A stretch of DNA of 52,163 bases, taken from NCBI GenBank assembly GCA_022424905.1, contig JAKMGP010000058.1, forward strand, positions 1 through 52,163, read 5' to 3'. The translations under genes were made by a program, and so were the position numbers. Below the pieces are notes generated by a model that saw only the letters and a list, made by a program, of their open reading frames with translations, had not been told where the DNA came from and searched no databases. This stretch comes from Akkermansiaceae bacterium (GTDB lineage: Bacteria > Verrucomicrobiota > Verrucomicrobiia > Verrucomicrobiales > Akkermansiaceae). Shown here in pieces: positions 1-9,622 of the stretch. Within the stretch, counting starts at the first letter, position 1; the number at the start of each line of letters is the position of its first letter.

Positions 1-6
1 AGAGCA

Positions 7-96
7 TGGCGGACAGGGTGGGATTCGAACCCACGGTACGCTCACACGCACACACGCTTTCCAAGCGTGCTCATTCGACCACTCTGACACCTGTCC
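7..96 (-). tRNA. tRNA-Ser (anticodon GGA)
   Basis: The reverse complement folds into a class II tRNA. It has a 7-bp acceptor stem (GGACAGG with CCTGTCC), a 5-bp anticodon stem around the loop TTGGAAA, a long variable arm, and a T arm with GGTTCGAATCC. The anticodon GGA reads serine UCC/UCU codons. The 3' CCA is encoded (TGG at positions 7-9 on the plus strand). The long variable arm fits tRNA-Ser. It lies downstream of the STAS gene on the same strand. Confidence 0.95.
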
Positions 97-178
97 AGTT
101 AAAGTCTGCCCTTTGGCCGAGGCGGGCGGAAGCTAGCGCGTCAGTATGAGAGTGGCAATACTGAAATGCTTTTTCTTG

Positions 179-715
179 TCAATCTGAGCTCTTCTGGCGG
201 GGTGACGCTTTTGGTGTGATTTCAGACCCCATCATGTCGAGAACTGTCCTAAAGCGGTGTAAATTGCCCTCATCTGCAATGCAGAGATCTTCGTGGCACT
301 CCAAAACATGGGCCTCCCTGTCGATTTCACTTTTTTGATCTAAGAGGACGAGATTCCCTCGGGCTTCATCCATATTTTCAAACCAAGGACCGTCCGTAGG
401 CTCAATAGCCATAAGGTATTGCAGGCCTAACTCCTTGAGCGACGATCTTGTTTTCACGGTTGTGCCCACAATTGAAATTTCGCCCTTCTTGGTTTCACGA
501 AACCCAATTCCTAAGCCTGCCAACATTCCCATAAAAGTAGAATCCATTCCCGGGCAAGCCTCGAGGTCGATGACGAAATTGCTCATCCCATCCGCTGCCG
601 AGCTTTCAACCAAGTCTTTAATAATTGGGCTTTCGAGGAAAGTTCCACGCCCCTCAGGTCTAATCCAAATGTAAGACTCGAATCGCATAGTGAAAATTGG
701 TGACGAGCCTTTCAT
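179..715 (-). CDS. STAS-domain protein (anti-sigma factor antagonist-like)
   Basis: This 178-aa protein carries a STAS fold at about residues 5-110. The family hallmark is a beta strand followed by a D-S-T motif (FVIDLEACPGMDST, ending at residue 60). Ser59 is at the position phosphorylated in SpoIIAA/RsbV-type antagonists. STAS proteins bind anti-sigma factors or other regulators in a phosphorylation-dependent way. The last 60 residues lie outside the domain and are unrecognised. No anti-sigma kinase or PP2C phosphatase is visible in the window, so its partner is unknown. It lies 31 bp downstream of menA on the same strand and may be cotranscribed with it. Confidence 0.8.
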   Translation of the reverse strand: MKGSSPIFTMRFESYIWIRPEGRGTFLESPIIKDLVESSAADGMSNFVIDLEACPGMDSTFMGMLAGLGIGFRETKKGEISIVGTTVKTRSSLKELGLQYLMAIEPTDGPWFENMDEARGNLVLLDQKSEIDREAHVLECHEDLCIADEGNLHRFRTVLDMMGSEITPKASPRQKSSD

Positions 716-746
716 TTGAGATGTTTAAACATATCCTTCGTCTCCT

Positions 747-1619
747 TCAGGTCAACGCTAAGAAGAGCTGTTGTGCGCATACAAATAAGATTAGATGAAG
801 CGCTGAGAGCCCAAGTAGACGTGATGAAACTCCGTCTGGTTTTAAGAGCTTTGATTCGATCTGTAGGAAGAAAATTGCTAACACGGAAGAAGTGATAAAC
901 CAGTGTTGGGAATCCTCGAAGAGCAGGATGAGTGATGAGGGAAGAGCCGTCATAAAGAAAATCAAAAAGGTAACCGGTTTTCGTCCCCACCGAACTACAA
1001 CTGTTCGCTTGTCTGCAATCTCATCTTCTTCTTGGTCTCGATAGTTGTTAACTGCTACGAGAACCGCGGAAAGGCAGCCGATTTGGAGACCGAGCACAAA
1101 ACCTTGCCATGGCCAGAGGCCGGTTTGAATAAAGATCGTGCCCATCACTGCGATAAACCCAAAAAATAAGATTACAAAAACTTCGCCGAGCCCACGGTAG
1201 GCTAAAGGGACTGGCCCGCCGGTGTATCCGTAGCTCAAGTAAAGAGATGGAATTCCAATCGCGATGACGGGCCACCCACGCGCATTCAGGAGGAAAACTC
1301 CGCATACTAAAGCAAGGAAAAGCATGAAGCCTGCACCGATATACATCGCCTTGGGGTTTAATAGTCCACTTGAGGTTGCGCGGGTCGGCCCAATCCTGTC
1401 GATCGTGTCAGCGCCCTTGGCAGCATCGATGACATCATTGAAAAAGTTTGTAGCGATTTGGATAAAGATGGCACCCAGGAGGGTTAAAATTGCAAGGTGA
1501 TAGGAAACTTCAAACCCAAGGCTTATCGACATTAAACAGCCGGACCATACCGGCACAATTGCGGCTGGAAGAGTTTTTGGCCTGGCTGCTAGTAGCCAAG
1601 TTTTCCACAGCGTCACCAT
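747..1619 (-). CDS. menA: 1,4-dihydroxy-2-naphthoate polyprenyltransferase
   Basis: This 290-aa integral membrane UbiA-superfamily enzyme would attach a polyprenyl chain to 1,4-dihydroxy-2-naphthoate, giving demethylmenaquinone. The first Asp-rich motif is NFFNDVIDAAKGAD at residues 58-71. A second motif, NNYRDQEEDEIADKRT, lies near residues 190-205. Both bind the Mg-prenyl diphosphate. About eight hydrophobic segments are visible. It follows menB by 9 bp, so the two are almost certainly one transcript and indicate menaquinone-based respiration. The length is typical for MenA. Confidence 0.93.
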   Translation of the reverse strand: MVTLWKTWLLAARPKTLPAAIVPVWSGCLMSISLGFEVSYHLAILTLLGAIFIQIATNFFNDVIDAAKGADTIDRIGPTRATSSGLLNPKAMYIGAGFMLFLALVCGVFLLNARGWPVIAIGIPSLYLSYGYTGGPVPLAYRGLGEVFVILFFGFIAVMGTIFIQTGLWPWQGFVLGLQIGCLSAVLVAVNNYRDQEEDEIADKRTVVVRWGRKPVTFLIFFMTALPSSLILLFEDSQHWFITSSVLAIFFLQIESKLLKPDGVSSRLLGLSALHLILFVCAQQLFLALT

Positions 1620-1628
1620 CTTTTAAAT

Positions 1629-2444
1629 TCAAGGCACTCGAGGGAACTTTGAAAAGTCGGGTTTGCGTTTTTCAACAAATGCTTGTTTGCCCTCCTTTGC
1701 CTCCTCGCTCATGTAGTAAAGTAGCGTTGCGTTACCGGCGAGATCTAACAAGCCCATTTGGCCATCACAATCAGCATTGAGAGCTGACTTTAAACAACGT
1801 AAAGCCAACGGTGAATGCTCGAGCATCTCACGACACCACTTGAGAGTTTCTGTTTCGAGAACAGCAAGAGGGACTACTGTGTTTACTAGCCCCATGTCGA
1901 GAGCTTGGGTTGCATCATACTGACGGCAAAGATACCAGATCTCCCTAGCCTTCTTCTGGCCCACGATTCGGGCAAGGTAGCTTGAACCAAGTCCACCATC
2001 GAATGATCCAACCTTAGGGCCGGTCTGGCCAAATCGCGCGTTGTCAGCTGCGATCGTAAGATCACAGACTATGTGTAAAACGTGGCCACCACCAATTGCA
2101 TAACCGGCGACCATTGCTACAACAGGTTTTGGCATTCCACGTATCTTTTTTTGTAGATCGAGTATGTTTAATCGGGGAACCCCATCTTCACCGACATATC
2201 CAGCATGCCCCCTTACCTTCTGATCACCCCCTGAGCAGAATGCCTTCTCACCCTCTCCTGTTAGGATAATCACACCGACCCCATCATCTTGATGTGCGAG
2301 TTCAAAGGCCGAGAGTAACTCTTTAACCGTTAGCGGCCGGAAGGCATTACGAACCTCTGGGCGATTAATGGTGATTTTGGCGATCGCGCCATCCTCAGTC
2401 TTCTCGTAACGAATATCCTCGTAGTCAGCCGCTGGTTTCCACAT
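1629..2444 (-). CDS. menB: 1,4-dihydroxy-2-naphthoyl-CoA synthase
   Basis: This 271-aa crotonase-fold enzyme cyclises o-succinylbenzoyl-CoA to 1,4-dihydroxy-2-naphthoyl-CoA in menaquinone synthesis. Visible family marks are [11 protein letters not shown] near residue 28, the CSGGDQ segment at 70-75, AGYAIGGGH near 113-121, and [13 protein letters not shown] at 139-151. These are distinctive for MenB among crotonases. It sits directly upstream of menA. The remaining men genes are not in the window. Confidence 0.95.
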   Translation of the reverse strand: MWKPAADYEDIRYEKTEDGAIAKITINRPEVRNAFRPLTVKELLSAFELAHQDDGVGVIILTGEGEKAFCSGGDQKVRGHAGYVGEDGVPRLNILDLQKKIRGMPKPVVAMVAGYAIGGGHVLHIVCDLTIAADNARFGQTGPKVGSFDGGLGSSYLARIVGQKKAREIWYLCRQYDATQALDMGLVNTVVPLAVLETETLKWCREMLEHSPLALRCLKSALNADCDGQMGLLDLAGNATLLYYMSEEAKEGKQAFVEKRKPDFSKFPRVP

Positions 2445-2482
2445 GCCTGAGCATCGGGCCGGGATGTCTAGGACGCAACGCC

Positions 2483-3307
2483 CTAATTCAACTTATCACC
2501 ACACTTGCGGCAAAATGTTGCGTCGGCTAGATGGCCGTGGACGCCGCAGCCGGGGCAGGCTTCGCTTGTGGGATCGCCTAAATGACTCCTTAATAGCTCT
2601 GAAGTTACAATTCCTGTTGGGACGGCGATAATGGCATAGCCCGTTAACACATAAATTGCGGTAAGCATTTTCCCTACCGTAGTGAGGGCAACCATATCTC
2701 CATAGCCAACCGTCGTGATCGAGACAATCGCGTAGTAAATGCTGATAGGAATATTGGTGAAGTGAGTTCCTTCTACCTCAGATTCGACGAGATACATGAG
2801 CGTCCCGGCAAGCACCGAAAAGAGAAAGACGGTGAAAAAGAAGACAAAAATTTTAGCGCGACTTTGCATTAGACCCCGCATGATTGTTTCCCCTCCTCTG
2901 ACGTGGCCCACCATTTTTAAGACACGGAACATCCTTAGGAGCCTGAGGATTCGAATCACCATTAGTGAATGAGCCCCGGGAAGTAAGATTGCGAGGTAGG
3001 TTGGTAAACATGAAAGGAGGTCAACGATCCCGTAAAAACTGGTGATGTAACGCAGAGGTCTCCTGACCAAGATGATTCGTGAAATATATTCTACGGTAAA
3101 AAGAATCGTGAACCCCCACTCCGCAACTTTCAGAACATGTCCATATTGCTCACGAATGCTATCGACGCTTTCTAGGGACACAGCTGCTACGCTGAGAACA
3201 ATCGCCCAGAGTAAGAATACATCAAAAAATTTACCGAGAGGGGTCTCCGCTTCAAACACGATGCGCCACATCTGTTCTTTTAGACTTTCAGGATTTTTCT
3301 CTTCCAC
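2483..3307 (-). CDS. Voltage-gated-type potassium channel with C-terminal zinc ribbon
   Basis: This 274-aa membrane protein has six transmembrane segments and the potassium selectivity filter TTVGYGD at residues 198-204. An S4-like helix with regularly spaced basic residues (R119, R122, R125, R128, K131) suggests voltage sensing. After the last helix comes a short cytoplasmic tail with a CPGC...CRKC zinc ribbon (C251, C254, C266, C269), which is unusual for simple Kv-type channels. The start is GTG at 3305-3307. It lies 38 bp upstream of menB on the same strand and diverges from the secreted protein gene at 3364. Confidence 0.9.
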   Translation of the reverse strand: MEEKNPESLKEQMWRIVFEAETPLGKFFDVFLLWAIVLSVAAVSLESVDSIREQYGHVLKVAEWGFTILFTVEYISRIILVRRPLRYITSFYGIVDLLSCLPTYLAILLPGAHSLMVIRILRLLRMFRVLKMVGHVRGGETIMRGLMQSRAKIFVFFFTVFLFSVLAGTLMYLVESEVEGTHFTNIPISIYYAIVSITTVGYGDMVALTTVGKMLTAIYVLTGYAIIAVPTGIVTSELLRSHLGDPTSEACPGCGVHGHLADATFCRKCGDKLN

Positions 3308-3363
3308 GCGGTCGAGTGTAGATGTTTCCTCCCGTAAGCACCAGAAGTCTCTTATCGTTCAGA

Positions 3364-5622
3364 ATGAGCTTTCCCGTTACTTTTTACTCCGTGAAAATTC
3401 TTATTTTCCTCCTGATCATAGCAAATGCCCTAGCTCTCCCTTCCTTCGAGGAGGCACGCGAGGTTTTGGGGTCGCGTGAAACAAATCGACGGAAGGCTCT
3501 CACAAATGAAATCTGGAGAGCTGGTCGAGAAGCGATTCCACTTTTACAGAAGCTTGCCGAGGAGGAAAACCCCGAGGTTTTTAGGCGGGCGCTATTTGTC
3601 CTTCAGCGTCTCAGGATGGGGCTTGAGCCAGATTCTCCTGCCGAGCTTCTAAAGTTGGCCGAGGCATTAAACTTGGCCGCACCCGAATCTAGGGCATCAA
3701 AGCTGGGTGAGCTCTTGGATTATCCTGAAGGAGTGAGGGTCGCTCTTGTTTTTTTAGATGGCTGGACTGCCGATCTACAGATGCCACCAGAGCATATCTT
3801 CAAGCTCTCTGAATTGGTCACAAGGGTAGTTCTTGAGCGCCGAAGTTCGTGGGAGATTTTCCTATCAGCTGATCTGAGCGCTCGATGTCGAGGTGCCCTT
3901 GTCGCGGCTTTGTCATGGCAAGACCACCCCATAAAGCTCCAAATGATTGCGAATTTGGCAAGCAAACAGACAAAGAAGGTTTTTGAAATGTCCGTCACTT
4001 GTCCCGATCGAATCGCAAGTGATGCCTACCTCGCAATGGCTCGGATTGCTACGGTGCATGGGGAGGTTCCGGTGGCTCTGCAGATTCTTGCCGCCGGACT
4101 TCATGAGGATAGTTCTTACGATCTTGCACGAGCTATCGCTTTCCTAGAGGTCGGGAGTGATCTCCCGCCCATTCGATATGATGGAAATTGGCTCCATGAA
4201 TTAAATCTCTTCCGAGCCCGTGCTCGTAAAGATTTCGAGGAGGCCCTTCGACTTGCTTCTAAGCCTGACCTCAATCCTATACTCGCTTATGAGAGTAATC
4301 TCGCATCTGGTTCACTAACTCTTCCGACAACTGAAGGCGGAGCTGTTTTTCAGTCAAGTAGAGCGCTGGCTGCTCTTCATCAATCTTTCAGTGCTCCCCC
4401 TGGTGAGCCCGATATTGAAGCTCTCACTTCTTCGGTGTTGATTGATTGGTCGGAATTGGCGCGCACTCTCATGAATCTTGCCTGTCCCAATGAAGCGGCT
4501 GAGAAGTTGTCATCTGAAGGTCAGTTCCTCACAGCGACGAGCCTCCTTTGGCGAACCAATCTTCGTGAGAAAGCCTTGAGTCTCGGAAGGGAGGCCCTGA
4601 GTGGTCCTGCTGATTCACTTCAGACCCGCATGAGGCTCACTTTGGCATCCCTTCATTTTGAATCAGGTGATCGTGAGAAAGCTCGCGATTTTTTTGGTGA
4701 AGTAATTACGACTGGTATCCAACAAGACACAAGACTTCAGTTGGCCCTCAAATTGGGTTTAAAGTTTTTCTCACGAGAAGAGCTTTTACCATTGGCGTCG
4801 GGCCTCCTCGCAAATCAAGCCTATCAAAGAGCACCATCGATTGCTGGGCTTCTCCCCTACCACCCCAAGGTTTCAACTTATTGGTATGAATATTTTCGTG
4901 AGAAAGATCCCGATCAGCCTCCCCTTGCCATTTTTAAGAAGGTCGAAAATCTGCTCTCAAACGAACATGAACAGGCTCAATCCATTATCGCTGAGCAACT
5001 CGCGGCATCCACAAAGCTATCTTTGCCAACAGATATCCTCTATCAACAAGCTCTGTTTCTCAGGGTTCCCGGAGCCCTTGAAATGATCAAGGCTGCCTCT
5101 TGGTATCAGTTATCCATTGATGATTTGTTTTTAATCGCTCGCGATGACTCTTGGGATCTTCAAGCACGTAAAGAAGCTCTTGCGACTGCTCTATCGATTG
5201 ATCCCGTAAATGTCAGTTTGCACTGGCTGAATATGAAACTGAATCGGGTTAACTTACCTGTGAGCTCTCATTTGCCAACTCTGGGGGATCCAGGGCTGGC
5301 ATTGCAACTTGTTGCCCATACCAGAAAGCTTGAAACAATCGCGCTGGTTTCCGAGTTAGTGGATCTTCGTGACCATCGAGGGGTGCGTTGCCTGACAGTT
5401 CTTGGAAATGCTTACCTTAAAAGCGGGCAGCCAGTGCAAGCGGCTCGGGTTTTACAGGCTGCGATTTGCGGTGAGGTAGCGACGGGACCCCAACCGGCGA
5501 CGGGAATTCAATCGTCGTTGGATAATCTCGCAAGCTACTTTGAGGCAAGAAAGCTCACTTCGAGCACCTCTTCAGAGAAGGAAATATGGATCGAGCGCTT
5601 GGACCGGATTGGATATGACTAG
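3364..5622 (+). CDS. Large secreted protein of unknown function, TPR/HEAT-like helices
   Basis: This 752-aa protein has no recognised enzymatic motif. I chose the ATG at 3364 over one at 3322 because it gives a clean signal peptide (SVKILIFLLIIANALA, cleavage after about residue 25). The rest is rich in leucine and alanine and looks almost entirely helical. The N-terminal 100 residues resemble HEAT repeats. The middle and the C-terminus resemble tetratricopeptide repeats, for example LHFESGDREKARDFFGEVI and the LGNAYLKSGQPVQAARVLQ stretch near the end. A role as a periplasmic scaffold is inference only. Its stop codon overlaps that of the convergent lipoprotein gene by 4 bp. Confidence 0.75.
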   Translation: MSFPVTFYSVKILIFLLIIANALALPSFEEAREVLGSRETNRRKALTNEIWRAGREAIPLLQKLAEEENPEVFRRALFVLQRLRMGLEPDSPAELLKLAEALNLAAPESRASKLGELLDYPEGVRVALVFLDGWTADLQMPPEHIFKLSELVTRVVLERRSSWEIFLSADLSARCRGALVAALSWQDHPIKLQMIANLASKQTKKVFEMSVTCPDRIASDAYLAMARIATVHGEVPVALQILAAGLHEDSSYDLARAIAFLEVGSDLPPIRYDGNWLHELNLFRARARKDFEEALRLASKPDLNPILAYESNLASGSLTLPTTEGGAVFQSSRALAALHQSFSAPPGEPDIEALTSSVLIDWSELARTLMNLACPNEAAEKLSSEGQFLTATSLLWRTNLREKALSLGREALSGPADSLQTRMRLTLASLHFESGDREKARDFFGEVITTGIQQDTRLQLALKLGLKFFSREELLPLASGLLANQAYQRAPSIAGLLPYHPKVSTYWYEYFREKDPDQPPLAIFKKVENLLSNEHEQAQSIIAEQLAASTKLSLPTDILYQQALFLRVPGALEMIKAASWYQLSIDDLFLIARDDSWDLQARKEALATALSIDPVNVSLHWLNMKLNRVNLPVSSHLPTLGDPGLALQLVAHTRKLETIALVSELVDLRDHRGVRCLTVLGNAYLKSGQPVQAARVLQAAICGEVATGPQPATGIQSSLDNLASYFEARKLTSSTSSEKEIWIERLDRIGYD

Positions 5623-6221
5623 CGCCCAAGTAGGCTCTTAGCCTGCCCCATCGAGATGCTGCGATATTCGTCGCTCTCGATGATTTTCAATCTGCGCCAG
5701 CCATCACGAGCTTGTTGGTCCACATAAGAACTTGATCCCGTCGAGATTTTTCGTCCACCCTCGGAAGAACTACCAGTCTGGTAAGAGCCTGTTCCAAATC
5801 CTTTCTCTCTTGCGTTTGCAACCTTGTTTCTTTGGCTTGCCTTACGATTGCCGAACCCAGATTTTTGGTCTGACTTTCGAAAGCCGCTCGTTTTGTAAGA
5901 TCCTGTGCTGTAATCCTTTGGTCCCGCCCAAGTCTTCCTATTGTAGGATTTCTTCAGATAGGCCGGAGTGTTAGAGTTAGCGTCAGCATAGGCCGCCCCT
6001 GCTCTTTGCTCAAACTGACTACGTTTACCCCCGGTTATGAGGCCGCTATCACCCTGCTCAACGTCGCTTTTTTTAAAGGCAAAGGGGTTGTTGTTTCCGT
6101 CCTTGTCAATCTCCATCATGCGCGCGCCTTGATCGACAGATGCAAGTCCCGTATTTTTAGTTGAATTTGAACAAGAAACGAGCCCAACCGCCAGGATGCC
6201 CAAGTAAAAAAAACGCTGCAC
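5619..6221 (-). CDS. Gly/Ser/Lys-rich lipoprotein of unknown function
   Basis: This 200-aa protein begins with a lipoprotein signal (FFYLGILAVGLVSC, lipobox cysteine at residue 17). The mature part is low complexity, rich in glycine, serine and lysine, with imperfect repeats such as TGSYKTSGF and TGSYQTGSS and several GFGN/GFGTG units. The last 35 residues (DGWRRLKIIESDEYRSISM) are of normal composition and may be the functional tail. I do not recognise a family. It is convergent with the large secreted protein and overlaps its stop. Confidence 0.75.
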   Translation of the reverse strand: MQRFFYLGILAVGLVSCSNSTKNTGLASVDQGARMMEIDKDGNNNPFAFKKSDVEQGDSGLITGGKRSQFEQRAGAAYADANSNTPAYLKKSYNRKTWAGPKDYSTGSYKTSGFRKSDQKSGFGNRKASQRNKVANAREKGFGTGSYQTGSSSEGGRKISTGSSSYVDQQARDGWRRLKIIESDEYRSISMGQAKSLLGR

Positions 6222-6272
6222 CCGCGGAGGATAGGGATACAGCGTCGAGAATTCAAGCCTGGAGATTTTGAT

Positions 6273-7427
6273 CTAAAAATCAAGTTTCGTCCAACTCGCA
6301 TTCTGTTGTGAGGATTCGACACACGCTGCAATAAAGGCGACACCTGCGACACCGTCGTCGACAGTTGGGAAGTCGTATCCCTCTTCGGGAGGAGGAGTTC
6401 CATCGATTTGATCGCTGATTGCTTTTGCCGCTGCCAAGTAGACGTTTGCGAACGCCTCAATGAATCCTTCTGGGTGGGCGAAAGGAGTCCTCGAGTTCTC
6501 TTGGGCCGCCGCCCCAAGATAATCGTTACCTCGGCGATAGGTTTTCCTAGGGGCGTTAGCAAACTTAACGATCAATTCGTTTGGATCTTCTTGATGCCAC
6601 TCGAGCGAGGCCTTCGTTCCATAAACACGAATATTGAGATTGTTTTCATCACCGTTAGAAATCTGAGAGGCGTAGATGATTCCCTTTACCCCCTCTGTGA
6701 AACGAACAAGGCAATTGCCGTCGTCATCGAGCTCACGGCCCGGAATGAAAGCTGTTAGCTCGGCAGCTAATTCGTCTATCTCAAGTCCGGTAATATATTT
6801 TGTCAGGTTGTGAGCATGGGTCCCGATATCGCCCATGCAGTTAGATTTTCCTGCTATCTTTGGATCAGCACGCCAATTGGCAATTGCTCCGGAACCTTCA
6901 CCCTCGACATCGCCGACTGCATATCCCTGAGGATACTCAGCTACAATTTTAAGTAAGCGCCCTAATTCCCCATCTTTGACCATGCGGCGGGCCTCTTTAA
7001 CCATTGGGTAACCTGTGTAATTATGAGTCAGAGCAAAAATTAGCCCCGAGTCCTCCACAATTCTCTTTAGCTCCTTCGCTTGTTGCAGGTCAACCGTCAG
7101 TGGTTTATCGCAGATGACATTAATCCCAGCATCCAAGAAGCATTTAGCGACCGCGAAGTGGAGATGGTTTTGCACTACGATTGAGACAAAATCGATTCCA
7201 TCCTCGCGGGCTGCCTCGCCCTTAGCCATTTCTTCGTAGCTTCCGTAAGCACGGTCCGGATCGATGAAAAAATCTTGGCCTGAGAGCTTGGATTTCTCGG
7301 GTTCAGACGAGAAAGCCCCGGCAACCAATTCGATTTTCCCATCTAAATTGGCCGCCATCCGATGAACTTGTCCAATGAAGGCTCCACGCCCTCCGCCAAC
7401 CATTCCCATTCTTAATTTACGATTCAT
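6273..7427 (-). CDS. Gfo/Idh/MocA-family oxidoreductase (first of two)
   Basis: This is an NAD(P)-dependent sugar dehydrogenase of the Gfo/Idh/MocA type, 384 aa from the chosen start. The Rossmann nucleotide loop is MVGGGRGAFIG, and the active-site lysine motif is CDKPLTV (DKP at about 107-109; most relatives have EKP). A downstream GDIGTHAHNL segment supplies the catalytic histidine. The ATG at 7427 is preferred over one at 7481 because a purine-rich AAGGAAGG sits just before it and the longer form would overlap the neighbouring gene. The substrate is unknown. It is the last gene of the xyl operon, 7 bp after the preceding reading frame ends. Confidence 0.9.
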   Translation of the reverse strand: MNRKLRMGMVGGGRGAFIGQVHRMAANLDGKIELVAGAFSSEPEKSKLSGQDFFIDPDRAYGSYEEMAKGEAAREDGIDFVSIVVQNHLHFAVAKCFLDAGINVICDKPLTVDLQQAKELKRIVEDSGLIFALTHNYTGYPMVKEARRMVKDGELGRLLKIVAEYPQGYAVGDVEGEGSGAIANWRADPKIAGKSNCMGDIGTHAHNLTKYITGLEIDELAAELTAFIPGRELDDDGNCLVRFTEGVKGIIYASQISNGDENNLNIRVYGTKASLEWHQEDPNELIVKFANAPRKTYRRGNDYLGAAAQENSRTPFAHPEGFIEAFANVYLAAAKAISDQIDGTPPPEEGYDFPTVDDGVAGVAFIAACVESSQQNASWTKLDF

Positions 7428-7434
7428 ACCTTCC

Positions 7435-8514
7435 TTAAAGTGAGATTGCGTTTCCTGTGTTTGACGACTCATAGATAGCATCGATGATCGTCATAAGATG
7501 GAGAGCCTGCTCCGGTGTGTTAAGTGGCTCAGCCTTACCCTCAAGTGTTTCCACAAAGTTGGCAGCAGAATCAATCCTCCCCATATCCTCGCAGAATGGA
7601 TGTTCGAGAATTGTATCTACCGCTTTCTCCCCGTCCTGAGTGTAGAGCTCAAAGGTGTCGATGGCAGTTTCATCAATCCCGTCTTCTTCAAAAAGACGTT
7701 CAACTTTGCCACCAGCTTTCGTTCCCTGGAATACTACTGAGACCTCTTCCCTTTTGACCATCTCTGCCCAGGAAACCTGAAGAGTAAGAGCCTGTCCTGT
7801 TTCGAAGGTCACGAAGCCATGTGCGGCGGCCTCGACATCTGTAACCCCATCAGCACGATCAGGGATTCCCCATGGCCCTTTGAAGCGAGTGTCTCCCATA
7901 AAGGTGTCAAAGGTCTTGCCAAGCACATTAGTCGGTTTCGGGTAACCCATGAAGTAAAGAGTTAGATCTATCATGTGTAATAGATCGATTGTCGCACCAC
8001 CACCAGCTAAGGACTTGGTGGTAAACCAACCGCCAAATCCAGGGATGCCGGTGCGGCGGATCCATTTGGATTGGGCTGAATTAATTTCACCGATCTCACC
8101 TGCGTCGATACGCCTTTTTAGATCAACCGACTCGGGACGAGCGCGATTGTTGAAGTTAAACATTAAGGTCTTACCATTCCCCTCGGAAGCTGCGATCATC
8201 TCCTTTACTTCATCTGCATTAAGTGCTGGGGGTTTTTCGCAAAAGACATGTTTCCCAGCATTAAGACACTGGATGGCAAGTGGGGCATGAAATTTGTTTG
8301 GAACAATAATGCTAACCCCATCGAGAGATGGGTCGCTAAGCATTTCCGCGACGTCGGTGTAGGTCGTGGATACCCCGTATTTTTCGGCGGCTGCTTTTGC
8401 TGCCTCTTCGCTCATGTCGCAAACAGCGACGACTTCAGCTCCGGCTTTCACGAATCCGGCGTGATGATACTGGAGCATCCCCCCCGCTCCGATGACTCCA
8501 ATTTTGAGTGACAT
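7435..8514 (-). CDS. Gfo/Idh/MocA-family oxidoreductase (second of two)
   Basis: This 359-aa NAD(P)-dependent dehydrogenase shares the fold of its downstream neighbour but is clearly divergent from it. It starts with the Rossmann motif IGVIGAGGMLQ (GAGG at residues 9-12) and carries the classical EKP catalytic triplet at 93-95. A GGATIDLLHMIDL segment supplies the active-site histidine. The ATG at 8514 is chosen because it begins directly before the beta-alpha-beta fold; an extension to 8568 adds residues of no family resemblance. It probably oxidises or reduces a sugar or sugar acid. It sits between the TIM-barrel isomerase and the other oxidoreductase in the xyl operon. Confidence 0.9.
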   Translation of the reverse strand: MSLKIGVIGAGGMLQYHHAGFVKAGAEVVAVCDMSEEAAKAAAEKYGVSTTYTDVAEMLSDPSLDGVSIIVPNKFHAPLAIQCLNAGKHVFCEKPPALNADEVKEMIAASEGNGKTLMFNFNNRARPESVDLKRRIDAGEIGEINSAQSKWIRRTGIPGFGGWFTTKSLAGGGATIDLLHMIDLTLYFMGYPKPTNVLGKTFDTFMGDTRFKGPWGIPDRADGVTDVEAAAHGFVTFETGQALTLQVSWAEMVKREEVSVVFQGTKAGGKVERLFEEDGIDETAIDTFELYTQDGEKAVDTILEHPFCEDMGRIDSAANFVETLEGKAEPLNTPEQALHLMTIIDAIYESSNTGNAISL

Positions 8515-8527
8515 ATTTGTGTGATTT

Positions 8528-9583
8528 CTACTGGTTATCGCCGTCGAAGGCTGAATCAAACATCCCACCTTCGTTACGGGGGAAATCTAGAGACTTGGTG
8601 AAGGCGCAACTTTCAGTCGCACCATGGAAACGCTCCATGCGGCCGTCTTCCCATTCAACTGAAAGTGGGCCGCTATATCTTGTGTCGTTTAGCGCGACAA
8701 TAATCTCCTCGAAATCGATGTCGCCGCGTCCAACGGAGCGGAAATCCCAGTGGCGGCGAGCATCGGTGAAATCAGTGTGGCCGCCAAAAACTCCCACAGT
8801 GCCGTCCCCGTGGCCCCACCAAACATCCTTCATGTGGACGTGGTAAATACGGTCAGAGAACTCGCGGATGAAGCGAACATAATCAACACCTTGGTAACCT
8901 AGGTGACTTGGATCATAGTTAAAACCGAAACGTTTATGGCCATTTACGGCCTCGATAGCACGGGCAGCTGAGGCTATATCAAAAGCGATCTCGGTCGGAT
9001 GCACCTCAAGGGCAAAATTCACATCAACCGCTTCAAAAGCATCAAGGATTGGATTGAATCGATTTGCGAAATCATCAAATCCTTTTTGGAGGTAGGCTTG
9101 ATCGGTTGGTGGGAACGCGTAAAGGGCGTGCCAAATACTGGAGCCGGTGAAGCCGTTTACAACAGCCCCAATACCAACTTGCTCGCGAGCGGACATATAT
9201 TCTCTGCCTGCATCAATGAACTTTCGGCAGGCTATTCCAGTATCGATTAATTCTTGAGCTGCCCGTTGCCGAACTCCTTCGGGATCTCCATCACCGTAAA
9301 TATGTGCAGGGAGAATAGCAGCGTGACGCTCATCGATATGATCGCAAATGGCTTGCCCCACAAGGTGGGCGGAAATTGCAAAGCATGAGAGGCCATTCGC
9401 CTTGAGAAGTTCCCAGCGGCCTTCGACATAACCATCCTCATTGAGGGCAGCTTGCACGTCAAAGTGATCGCCCCAACATGCGAGCTCGACGCCATCGTAG
9501 CCCATCTCTTTGACTTTCGGGAGAAGTTCGGCAAGCGGTAGGTCGGCCCATTGGCCGGTAAATAATGTGACTGGTCTAGACAT
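8528..9583 (-). CDS. Sugar phosphate isomerase/epimerase-family TIM-barrel protein
   Basis: This 351-aa protein belongs to the AP-endonuclease-2/xylose-isomerase-like TIM-barrel superfamily, which includes IolE, IolI and keto-sugar epimerases. Metal-ligand motifs are visible in order: [12 protein letters not shown] near residue 28, [33 protein letters not shown], and a terminal SVEWEDGRM. They supply the Glu, Asp, His and Glu ligands expected for a divalent metal. The substrate cannot be read from sequence. Its place beside two Gfo/Idh/MocA enzymes suggests an isomerisation or epimerisation of an oxidised sugar. Confidence 0.88.
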   Translation of the reverse strand: MSRPVTLFTGQWADLPLAELLPKVKEMGYDGVELACWGDHFDVQAALNEDGYVEGRWELLKANGLSCFAISAHLVGQAICDHIDERHAAILPAHIYGDGDPEGVRQRAAQELIDTGIACRKFIDAGREYMSAREQVGIGAVVNGFTGSSIWHALYAFPPTDQAYLQKGFDDFANRFNPILDAFEAVDVNFALEVHPTEIAFDIASAARAIEAVNGHKRFGFNYDPSHLGYQGVDYVRFIREFSDRIYHVHMKDVWWGHGDGTVGVFGGHTDFTDARRHWDFRSVGRGDIDFEEIIVALNDTRYSGPLSVEWEDGRMERFHGATESCAFTKSLDFPRNEGGMFDSAFDGDNQ

Positions 9584-9622
9584 GGTTTTTTGGTTTAGTT
9601 TTGAATTGATATTAAATTTTTT

